This document shows, piece by piece, positions 1 to 4,812 of a DNA stretch of 6,428 nt (positions within the stretch are counted from its first letter, which is position 1; each line of letters starts with the position of its first letter). Origin of the DNA: Methanosarcinaceae archaeon (GTDB lineage Archaea; Halobacteriota; Methanosarcinia; Methanosarcinales; Methanosarcinaceae); NCBI GenBank assembly GCA_030655675.1, contig JAUSPM010000104.1, positions 1 through 6,428 on the forward strand, in the 5' to 3' direction. The notes under the pieces were generated by a model that was given only the letters and a program-made list of their open reading frames with translations, was not told the origin of the DNA and did not search any database. Position numbers and translations under genes: made by a program.

Positions 1-711
1 AATTTGGAAGTAGATGTGGCACTTGTTGGCGGCGGTCCTGCCAATCTGGTAACTGCAAAATATCTTGGAGAAGCAGGTATCAAAACTGTACTCTATGAAA
101 AGAAACTCTCAGTCGGTGGTGGGATGTGGGGCGGTGGAATGATGTTCCCTCGTATTGTTGTGCAGGAAGAGGCACGCAGAATACTTGATGAATATGACAT
201 TCGGTACAAGGAATACCAAAAAGGCTACTACGTCGCAAATTCCATTGAATCTGTTGCAAAACTGACAAGTGGTGCAATAGATGCAGGTACAGAGATATTT
301 AATCTTATGAGCGTCGATGATGTCATGATACGTGAAAATGACAGGGTTAGCGGACTTGTTATCAACTGGACTGCCGTTGGTATCGGGAAACTTCATGTTG
401 ATCCGATGACAATACGGGCAAAGATCGTTGTAGATGGAACCGGACATGAGGCGGCAGTGTGTAATACTGTGCAGCGCAAAATACCGGGCGCAAAACTTGG
501 TGAGTTGGGTGTTGTCGGGGAAAAACCTATGTGGGCAGATCTTGGTGAGAAACTCTTGATGGAAACCACAAAGGAAGTTTATCCCGGACTTATCGTTTCA
601 GGAATGGCAGCAAATGCTGTTGCAGGTGCGCCACGTATGGGCCCTATATTTGGTGGCATGTTATTGTCTGGAGAGAAGGCTGCACAACTAATTATTGAAA
701 AATTGAAATGA
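1..711 (+). CDS. thi4: Thi4-family thiamine thiazole synthase, 5' end cut by window
   Basis: Thi4 builds the thiazole half of thiamin (adenylated thiazole) in the cytosol from NAD, glycine and sulfur. Numbering here starts at the TTG at position 4. The dinucleotide-binding loop VGGGPANL is at 8-15, the acidic residue ending the second beta strand is E32, the glycine-rich GGGMWGGGMMF is at 38-48, and the C-terminal GAPRMGPIFGG is at 208-218. At the position of the sulfur-donating cysteine of yeast Thi4 this protein has His131 (in LHVDP, codon 394-396). In characterised methanogen Thi4 proteins that His marks catalytic, sulfide-using enzymes, so sulfide is the inferred sulfur source. The TTG is probably not the start: family members have about 20-25 more residues, and the preceding codon (Asn) continues the usual N-terminal segment, so the gene runs off the left edge. 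The C-terminus is complete. Some databases label these homologues ribulose/ribose-1,5-bisphosphate enzymes; the thiazole role is better supported. Confidence 0.95.
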   Translation, partial: NLEVDVALVGGGPANLVTAKYLGEAGIKTVLYEKKLSVGGGMWGGGMMFPRIVVQEEARRILDEYDIRYKEYQKGYYVANSIESVAKLTSGAIDAGTEIFNLMSVDDVMIRENDRVSGLVINWTAVGIGKLHVDPMTIRAKIVVDGTGHEAAVCNTVQRKIPGAKLGELGVVGEKPMWADLGEKLLMETTKEVYPGLIVSGMAANAVAGAPRMGPIFGGMLLSGEKAAQLIIEKLK

Positions 712-754
712 ACATAATCCACACCATCATGCCGCTTTCAAGGTTGTTATGAGG

Positions 755-782
755 AAAAGTTTATCTAAGAAAAGTATATCTA
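755..782 (+). promoter_or_regulatory. Twin BRE/TATA-like boxes upstream of tRNA-His
   Basis: AAAAGTTTATCTA (755-767) and AAAAGTATATCTA (770-782) agree at 12 of 13 positions and are offset by 15 bp. Each has a purine-rich BRE-like block followed by a TATA-like core. With archaeal TATA boxes centred about 26 bp upstream of initiation, predicted start sites are near 790 and 805, just upstream of the tRNA. The duplication is visible; promoter activity is inferred. Confidence 0.55.
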
Positions 783-784
783 TA

Positions 785-807
785 AGGTACTCTATTATGG
801 AGTACCT
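785..807. repeat. 8-bp perfect inverted repeat in tRNA-His promoter/leader
   Basis: AGGTACTC (785-792) and GAGTACCT (800-807) are exact reverse complements separated by 7 bases. The repeat begins 3 bp after the second TATA-like box and ends 8 bp before the tRNA 5' end. It could be a DNA operator over the start site or, if transcription starts at the upstream box, part of a leader hairpin of the pre-tRNA. Confidence 0.6.
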
Positions 808-815
808 ATCACCAC

Positions 816-890
816 GCCGGGGTAGGGTAGCGGTTATCCTGTGGCCTTGTGGAGGCTACGATTCGAGTTCGACTCTCGGTCCCGGCCCCA
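816..890 (+). tRNA. tRNA-His (anticodon GTG), CCA encoded
   Basis: A complete cloverleaf can be drawn. The acceptor stem pairs GCCGGGG (816-822) with TCCCGGC (880-886), ending in a G-U pair. U8 is at 823. The anticodon stem pairs TGGCC (842-846) with GGCTA (854-858) around a 7-base loop with GTG at 849-851. The T stem and the TTCGACT loop follow. Discriminator C73 is at 887 and CCA is encoded at 888-890. GTG with C73 identifies tRNA-His. The base before position 1 is C (815), so the extra G-1 that histidyl-tRNA synthetase recognises is not encoded in this alignment. In the D stem, 13-22 is a T-T mismatch and 10-25 a G-U pair. No intron is seen. Confidence 0.95.
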
Positions 891-907
891 TATTTTGATC
901 ATTATTT
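891..907 (+). terminator. T-rich stretch after tRNA-His
   Basis: The 17 bases directly after the tRNA CCA contain 11 T residues, including runs of four and three, without a hairpin. Archaeal RNA polymerase can terminate on such T-rich tracts, so this is a reasonable but unproven termination site. The rest of the stretch to the next gene (to about 1000) shows only a 7-bp inverted repeat, TATCAGA (938-944) with TCTGATA (979-985), around a 34-base loop. Confidence 0.3.
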
Positions 908-1000
908 ACCAGTGCTTATTTACCACCCAACAGGCCATATCAGAAGGTGCAGACTCATGCATTTTTACTACCCCAAAATCTGATACGGAAATCGAAGAGT

Positions 1001-1036
1001 AAAAAAAAGAAAATATATGAGATCATTATTTTATAC
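1001..1036 (+). promoter_or_regulatory. Candidate promoter(s) of the PAP2 phosphatase gene
   Basis: A purine block (1001-1010) followed by AAATATATG (1011-1019) resembles BRE plus TATA and would start transcription near 1041, giving a leader of about 16 nt. A second TATA-like sequence, TTTTATAC (1029-1036), would start at about the ATG itself and make a leaderless mRNA. No Shine-Dalgarno sequence precedes the ATG, which fits the leaderless option. Confidence 0.4.
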
Positions 1037-1056
1037 TTTTATTCTAACTCGATCAC

Positions 1057-1563
1057 ATGTCTTTATCAACCCTCAACTACCAGATCCTGCAATCCTTAAA
1101 TTCACATCCTACCCTTGACCCTATAATGATTTTTTTGTCAAGCATGGGAGATTATATCCTATGGTTAGCAATATTTGTAGCACTATACCTATGGAAAGGT
1201 AAAAGAGTTGCATTTTCATATGCATTTGTCGTTTTAGTAGCAACAATATTAATATTTATCCTGAAATTGTTTTTTGAGATCCCTCGCCCTGATGACGTGC
1301 GTTTTGTTATTGAAGCACACGGATATTCCATGCCAAGCGGTCACACTTCTCGCTCATTTGCATCTGCCATGTTCTTGCACCCACTTGTGAATAATGGCAA
1401 GTTCAGGTTATTGATATGGATACTGGCAGCACTTATTGGTTTAAGCCGTATTTTTGTTGGAGTACATTATCCATCAGACGTCCTTGTTGGTGCACTTATA
1501 GGATGCATTATCGGGTATGTTGGGATTAAAATGCAACCATATATTGCAAAATGTGTGGATTAA
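1057..1563 (+). CDS. PAP2-family membrane phosphatase
   Basis: This 168-residue integral membrane protein belongs to the type 2 phosphatidic acid phosphatase family, which hydrolyses phosphate esters such as lipid phosphates or polyprenyl diphosphates at the membrane. All three catalytic signatures are present: K-x6-RP (K70 to P78), PSGH (93-96, with acid/base His96) and SR-x5-H-x3-D (S130 to D141, nucleophile His137). About five hydrophobic segments are visible, roughly 30-46, 52-70, 100-111, 118-136 and 141-157, which matches small PAP2 proteins of the BcrC/undecaprenyl-diphosphatase-like type. In an archaeon the likely substrate class is isoprenoid phosphates such as dolichyl or archaeal lipid intermediates, but sequence alone does not show this. 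The gene stands alone between the tRNA and the convergent purF. The next in-frame Met (Met24) would remove the conserved N-terminal segment, so ATG 1057 is the best start. Confidence 0.9.
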   Translation: MSLSTLNYQILQSLNSHPTLDPIMIFLSSMGDYILWLAIFVALYLWKGKRVAFSYAFVVLVATILIFILKLFFEIPRPDDVRFVIEAHGYSMPSGHTSRSFASAMFLHPLVNNGKFRLLIWILAALIGLSRIFVGVHYPSDVLVGALIGCIIGYVGIKMQPYIAKCVD

Positions 1564-1571
1564 AATAATTC

Positions 1572-1578
1572 AAAAAAA
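1572..1578 (-). terminator. T7 tract downstream of purF
   Basis: Seven A residues on the plus strand make a T7 run on the purF transcript strand, 67 bp after the purF stop, followed by further T-rich sequence. This fits an archaeal oligo-T terminator for the LSm-rpl37e-purF direction. No strong hairpin precedes it apart from weak pairing within the hexamer array. Confidence 0.35.
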
Positions 1579-1601
1579 TATAACTTGCCTTTAAGTATAA
1601 T

Positions 1602-1649
1602 CTTAAATTTAAACTTAAACTTAAACTTAAACTTGAGCCTAAACTTAAA
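1602..1649. repeat. Hexanucleotide array, eight CTTAAA-type units
   Basis: Eight consecutive 6-bp units lie in perfect register. Five are exactly CTTAAA (starting at 1602, 1614, 1620, 1626 and 1644) and three are variants (TTTAAA at 1608, CTTGAG at 1632, CCTAAA at 1638). The last unit overlaps the 3' end of purF and supplies its TAA stop (1645-1647 on the complement). Looser units in the same register reach back to about 1584. It lies between two converging genes and looks like slippage-type expansion. Confidence 0.75.
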
Positions 1650-3057
1650 ACTCGTTTAACTTTAACTGCCTGCGATGACATTCTTCTCCCGGTATCTCAA
1701 CCGGATATGAACCAGTCAAACATCCAAGACACAGGTTATCCCTATCGATCCCAATTGATTTGACAAGACCATCTATACTCAGATAGCCAAGAGAATCTGC
1801 ATTTATCACAGCTTCAACACCAAGTACAGTCTTGTGGGCTGCAATGAGTTCATCCCTTGTCGCCATGTCAATCCCAAGATAACAAGGTGCAATGATTGCG
1901 GGGCTTCCGATTCTTGCATGCACTTCAACGGCACCGGCACTACGAACCATATCAATTATCCTTCTGGATGTAGTTCCGCGCACAATGCTGTCGTCAATAA
2001 GGATGACACGTTTTCCACGTATATTCTGTGATATCGTATTCATTTTAAGTTTCACAGCAGTCTCGCGCATCGCCTGCCCGGGTATGATGAATGTACGCCC
2101 GATATAACGGTTTTTCATCAATCCTTCGCGGTATTTGATGCCCGATTTTTCAGAATATCCTATTGCAGACGTAATACCAGAATCAGGAACCGGTGAAACC
2201 ATATCTGCTTCAACCGGATGTTCGATCGAAAGCTGTTCCCCTATCCGCTCACGTACACGATATACAAGTTGACCATCAATTATCGAATCAGGTCTTGCAA
2301 AATAAATATATTCAAAAACACAATGTGCAGGATGTTTTACATTATATATCCGATGACTCTCGATCTCGCCGTCTTTAAAGACCACGATCTCACCGGGATT
2401 TACATCACGTATAAGTTTGCCATTCAATGTATCAATTGCAACGCTTTCCGATGCAACCACATGACCACCTTTTACCTCTCCGATACAAAGAGGTTTAAGT
2501 CCAAGTGGATCCCTGACAGCTATTAACAGATCATCTATCAATATAGTTAGTGAATATGAACCTACAAGCCTGCGCATAACAGCGTGAATAGAATCAACAG
2601 GATCTGATTTCAGAAGTTCTTTTACCAGAAGATGCAACATTACTTCAGTGTCTGAGTCTGTGATGAAAATACTACCATTTGACTCAAGTTCATCACGAAG
2701 TTCTTTACTGTTTACAAGATTACCATTGTGTGCCAGAGAAACAGTACCGCCCTTAAAATTCACAATGAACGGCTGGCAATTCTCAATTCCTGATGCACCT
2801 GTTGTTGAATAACGGACATGACCGATCCCGACATGACCACTGAGGTTATTGATCCCTTCTTTAGAATAAACTTCCGGAACAAGACCCATTCCCTTAAGGG
2901 AATGTATCATTTTACCATCATGAACAACTATGCCAGTGGATTCCTGCCCCCTATGCTGAAGAGCATAGAGTGCATAATATATCTGAAGAGCGGTTGGGCT
3001 TGATTGCGGTTCTGCATTATGCATGACCACGCCAACAACACCGCATTCTTCTCGCAT
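1645..3057 (-). CDS. purF: Amidophosphoribosyltransferase (PurF)
   Basis: PurF catalyses the first committed step of purine synthesis, using glutamine and PRPP to make 5-phosphoribosylamine in the cytosol. The 470 residues show an N-terminal Ntn glutaminase domain (about 5-235) and a C-terminal phosphoribosyltransferase domain. The chain begins MREECGVVGV, so Cys5 becomes the nucleophile after removal of a four-residue propeptide, as in Bacillus-type PurF. Glutaminase signatures are HRGQES (35-40), HVRYSTTG (80-87) and HNGNL (110-114). The PRPP loop VILIDDSIVRGTTS is at 351-364, with Asp355 and Asp356. Cys246, Cys392, Cys443 and Cys446 match the four ligands of the structural [4Fe-4S] cluster of the B. 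subtilis enzyme, so this is the iron-sulfur, propeptide type. Length is normal. It lies 109 bp downstream of rpl37e on the same strand, a gene order I recall from other methanogens, and also has its own likely promoter. Confidence 0.97.
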   Translation of the reverse strand: MREECGVVGVVMHNAEPQSSPTALQIYYALYALQHRGQESTGIVVHDGKMIHSLKGMGLVPEVYSKEGINNLSGHVGIGHVRYSTTGASGIENCQPFIVNFKGGTVSLAHNGNLVNSKELRDELESNGSIFITDSDTEVMLHLLVKELLKSDPVDSIHAVMRRLVGSYSLTILIDDLLIAVRDPLGLKPLCIGEVKGGHVVASESVAIDTLNGKLIRDVNPGEIVVFKDGEIESHRIYNVKHPAHCVFEYIYFARPDSIIDGQLVYRVRERIGEQLSIEHPVEADMVSPVPDSGITSAIGYSEKSGIKYREGLMKNRYIGRTFIIPGQAMRETAVKLKMNTISQNIRGKRVILIDDSIVRGTTSRRIIDMVRSAGAVEVHARIGSPAIIAPCYLGIDMATRDELIAAHKTVLGVEAVINADSLGYLSIDGLVKSIGIDRDNLCLGCLTGSYPVEIPGEECHRRQLKLNEF

Positions 3058-3062
3058 TTTAA

Positions 3063-3068
3063 CCCTCT
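3063..3068 (-). promoter_or_regulatory. Ribosome binding site of purF
   Basis: On the minus strand AGAGGG lies 5 nt before the ATG at 3057, partly matching the archaeal anti-Shine-Dalgarno complement. It supports this ATG, which also places the nucleophilic Cys at residue 5. Confidence 0.5.
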
Positions 3069-3110
3069 GGCACGAGAAAATCCTCCATTTTGGCCGAATT
3101 TACTCGCACT

Positions 3111-3130
3111 ATATATTTATAAAAATATAC
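3111..3130 (-). promoter_or_regulatory. Candidate promoter of purF
   Basis: Read on the minus strand, 3124-3111 gives TTTTATAAATATAT, a strong TATA-like element centred near 3117, with an AT-rich BRE region at 3121-3130. Initiation is predicted near 3091, leaving a leader of about 34 nt that includes the ribosome binding site. purF may therefore be transcribed on its own as well as by read-through from rpl37e. Confidence 0.5.
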
Positions 3131-3134
3131 AACG

Positions 3135-3171
3135 AAAAAAAATTACGTTATAATTAATTTAATGAATTAAT
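3135..3171 (-). terminator. Hairpin plus T8 terminator after rpl37e
   Basis: ATTAATT (3153-3159) and AATTAAT (3165-3171) form a perfect 7-bp inverted repeat with a 5-base loop, overlapping the rpl37e stop codon. On the minus strand a run of eight T residues (complement of 3135-3142) follows. Archaeal termination depends mostly on the T tract. The element lies just upstream of the purF promoter and could separate LSm-rpl37e from purF expression. Confidence 0.5.
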
Positions 3172-3337
3172 ATTTGCACTTTGCCTGCCATTTGTAACTT
3201 CTCATACGTTTGGATTTTCCAAAACCGCATGATGTGCATTGTTTTGTGTGAATATTGAGTGAAACGCTTCCGCAGCGTCTGCATTTTGCATGGGTTCGTT
3301 TCTGTTTCTTACCCATTGAAGGAGTACCTTTGGACAT
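3167..3337 (-). CDS. rpl37e: Large-subunit ribosomal protein eL37 (L37e)
   Basis: This 56-residue basic zinc-binding protein of the 50S subunit binds 23S rRNA. Translation from the ATG at 3337 gives MSKGTPSMGKKQKRTHAKC followed by a zinc ribbon with Cys19, Cys22, Cys34 and Cys37 (CxxC-x11-CxxC), the family's RRCG (20-23) and SCGFG (36-40) motifs, and an Arg/Lys-rich C-terminus ending KCKY. About a quarter of the residues are Lys or Arg. The length matches archaeal L37e (about 55-63 residues). A near-perfect Shine-Dalgarno precedes the start. It follows LSm on the same strand, the usual archaeal pairing, but the 165-bp spacer is longer than expected for a tight operon. Confidence 0.96.
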   Translation of the reverse strand: MSKGTPSMGKKQKRTHAKCRRCGSVSLNIHTKQCTSCGFGKSKRMRSYKWQAKCKY

Positions 3338-3502
3338 TTATTATCACCTTATATTATGTTTTAAACGATGTTATCTAATAAAATTGATTATTTGAACATT
3401 GATCTAAATGACAATTATGATATGCCATTTAATATTAAATTAAATGTATTACATATCTTGCCATTGAAGAATAGCCTTGATACATTTATTACTTAATATA
3501 CG
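3338..3502 (-). promoter_or_regulatory. LSm-rpl37e spacer with possible own promoter and shared 10-mer
   Basis: This 165-bp AT-rich spacer contains no coding region. It holds a 14-bp perfect palindrome ATTTAATATTAAAT (3427-3440) and the 10-mer ATTGATCTAA (3398-3407). That 10-mer recurs upstream of LSm (3763-3772), 60 and 41 bp before the respective start codons. Several TATA-like tracts are present (for example 3374-3386), so rpl37e may have its own promoter. Only the repeats are directly seen. Confidence 0.35.
3343..3350 (-). promoter_or_regulatory. Strong Shine-Dalgarno of rpl37e
   Basis: The minus strand reads AAGGTGAT, an almost full match to the complement of the archaeal 16S rRNA 3' end, with a 5-nt spacer before the ATG at 3337. 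It fixes the start of the small L37e gene. Confidence 0.85.
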
Positions 3503-3721
3503 TTACGGAGATACATATACTACATTATCCCCACGTATCACAACGCTGTTCATCTTACGGATGGATTCTCCGTCTTTTATTTCTTCGGCTTTGTCAAGCA
3601 CAAGGTTCATGTGTACATCATAACCCTGTAATTCGCCTCTGAACTCCCGTGCACCTTTTAATCGTACAATAACAGGCGTATTCAGTGAATCGTTCAGTAT
3701 ATCAAGAGGTCTGTTTTCCAT
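3503..3721 (-). CDS. Archaeal Sm-like RNA-binding protein (LSm/SmAP)
   Basis: This 72-residue protein is a single Sm fold that is expected to assemble into a heptameric ring binding U-rich RNA and to act in RNA metabolism. The Sm1 motif covers about 17-42, with the RNA-contact signature D35-x-H37-M38-N39. The Sm2 motif (about 60-70) contains VVIRGDNVVYVSP with the loop R63-G64-D65. Length and spacing match archaeal SmAP1-type proteins, with no extra domain. It is the first gene of a minus-strand group with rpl37e and purF. GGATGAT (complement of 3727-3733) lies 5 nt before the ATG and supports the start. Confidence 0.96.
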   Translation of the reverse strand: MENRPLDILNDSLNTPVIVRLKGAREFRGELQGYDVHMNLVLDKAEEIKDGESIRKMNSVVIRGDNVVYVSP

Positions 3722-4028
3722 ATTTAATCATCCATAATTTTATAAATTGTATTGGTTTTTAAATTGATCTAAGATCAAATTGTCAGAGAATCATTTATGA
3801 TTGTCTTTAGAACTCTTAAATCAATCGGTTGTTCAGTTGTTAACCTTAATTTTATGCACCAAACTTGTAAGTACATATATAAGACTATCGAATAACTAAA
3901 ACATATATCTTAAATTGCATCCGCAGGTATTTTAAACTAAAAAATGTATTTAAATCAAAAATTCTAATTTCTATATTTATCAAAATTGCCAATTATTGTA
4001 TATGTAAATAAAAACATGAGGAACTACT
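3722..4028. promoter_or_regulatory. Divergent AT-rich intergenic region (LSm / lipoprotein)
   Basis: These 307 bases have no supportable gene. For LSm (minus strand) there are TATA-like tracts at about 3740-3748 and 3755-3763. An inverted repeat TTGATC-TAA-GATCAA (3764-3778) lies just upstream, and a palindrome AATCAT-TT-ATGATT spans 3789-3802. For the plus-strand lipoprotein, candidates are a BRE/TATA-like sequence at 3939-3954 and TATA-like tracts at 3971-3980 and 3996-4009. The best TATA-like sequence, ACATATATAAG (3873-3883), is too far from the ATG for an ordinary leader: it would start transcription near 3904, giving a leader of about 125 nt or a separate small RNA. Confidence 0.4.
4018..4021 (+). 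promoter_or_regulatory. Ribosome binding site of the lipoprotein gene
   Basis: GAGG lies 7 nt before ATG 4029. It supports this start, which also gives a complete lipoprotein signal peptide. Confidence 0.5.
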
Positions 4029-4763
4029 ATGAATAAATCAACTAAAAAATTGTTAATTACGCTACTACTCACAGTTAGCTTGATTTTGATTTCCGGCTGT
4101 CTTGAAGGTGACAAAACACAAATCCCGGCACCACAAAGTACGAACACACCTACCCAGACATCATCGATCGCATACACTGTAGGCGAACTGAATGAATCAC
4201 CATATGACTATTCGAGGGCTGAAATCACAGGTAAAATTATCAATACCATAGATGTATCCGGTTACACATATGTCACACTTAGCGATGACGCTGGAAGAAT
4301 AGCGTGGGCTGCAATTCCACAAACACCTGTTGAAATCGGTACAGAAGGAACCGTCGTGGGAAGCATTATGACAGACTTTTCAAGCCCCACACTTGGCAAG
4401 ACTTTTGATGCTATAATCTTTTCAGATGGAATACAGACTGCAGCTATTGATAATCCTACAAATGCAGATATACTTGAAAGTCCTGATTCATATGATCGTG
4501 TAGTTGTAAGTGGCATGGTAAATCAAACAATGAACACGTCCGGTTACACGTATCTTGAACTTGATGATGGCACAGGACTTCTCTGGACAGCAGTATCACA
4601 AATAGATATCGCTATTGGTGAAAATGTGACCGTGAGCGGTGGTACACAATCTGGATTTGAAAGTACGACCTTGAACAAGACATTTGAGGTTCTTGTTATG
4701 GGTGAACTCGTTACTGATGATGACACAACTACATCATCTCCTGCATCACCCCACGGTATCTAA
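4029..4763 (+). CDS. Lipoprotein with two tandem OB-like repeats, function unknown
   Basis: This 244-residue exported protein has a signal peptide of Lys-rich start, hydrophobic stretch 8-21 and lipobox ISGC with lipidated Cys24, so it is probably anchored outside the cytoplasmic membrane. A Thr/Ser/Pro/Gln-rich linker (about 30-48) leads to two homologous repeats, about 50-135 and 145-228. Both contain SGYTY (77-81, 171-175), a Trp-Ala/Trp-Thr strand (Trp93, Trp186), a glycine-containing strand (IGTEGTVVG, IGENVTVSG) and a TL(G/N)KTF motif (121-126, 214-219). The repeats are offset by 93-94 residues. The pattern resembles small OB-fold proteins such as the NrfJ-like family known from bacteria, recalled without a search. 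Sequons at N55, N165, N169, N199 and N216 suggest N-glycosylation. The C-terminus is acidic, then Thr/Ser-rich. It ends 49 bp before the preferred thiDN start on the same strand and may be co-transcribed with it. The substrate or partner is unknown. Confidence 0.8.
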   Translation: MNKSTKKLLITLLLTVSLILISGCLEGDKTQIPAPQSTNTPTQTSSIAYTVGELNESPYDYSRAEITGKIINTIDVSGYTYVTLSDDAGRIAWAAIPQTPVEIGTEGTVVGSIMTDFSSPTLGKTFDAIIFSDGIQTAAIDNPTNADILESPDSYDRVVVSGMVNQTMNTSGYTYLELDDGTGLLWTAVSQIDIAIGENVTVSGGTQSGFESTTLNKTFEVLVMGELVTDDDTTTSSPASPHGI

Positions 4764-4805
4764 TCTCGAATAGGAACAATATCAAATGTCATATTACAAT
4801 AGGTT

Positions 4806-4812
4806 ATTCAAA
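4806..4812 (+). promoter_or_regulatory. Spacer and start context deciding the thiDN start
   Basis: AGGTTAT at 4801-4807 matches 6 of 7 positions of the archaeal AGGTGAT Shine-Dalgarno, and TCAAA (4808-4812) is a 5-nt spacer to ATG 4813, the same spacing as at rpl37e. The upstream ATG 4786 has only AGGA with a 10-nt spacer. Position 4813 also gives the family's usual short N-terminus. Confidence 0.5.

Noticed and set aside
109..447. Minus-strand open frames opposite thi4
   Set aside because: Their translations show no family pattern and the overlapping plus-strand Thi4 is unambiguous; they are antisense shadows.
708..752. 14-codon ORF overlapping the thi4 stop by ATGA
   Set aside because: The start overlap is gene-like, but the peptide is very short, matches no family I know, and has no clear ribosome site; the ATGA is likely chance.
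938..985. Structured RNA formed by TATCAGA/TCTGATA downstream of tRNA-His
   Set aside because: Seven base pairs around a 34-base, unpaired AT-rich loop is weak and likely chance.
2218..2526. Plus-strand open frames opposite purF
   Set aside because: They are low-complexity translations without motifs, opposite a full-length PurF with all catalytic residues.
3427..3440. 14-bp palindrome as a stand-alone regulatory site
   Set aside because: It consists only of A and T in an AT-rich spacer, so such palindromes are expected by chance; it is mentioned only within the spacer entry.
3980..4177. 65-codon minus-strand frame across the lipoprotein start
   Set aside because: It overlaps the lipoprotein signal-peptide region and its promoter, has no ribosome site and no recognised domain.
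4764..4812. TPP riboswitch or ThiR operator before thiDN
   Set aside because: The 49-bp spacer is too short for a TPP aptamer and shows no CTGAGA-type core or clear palindrome.
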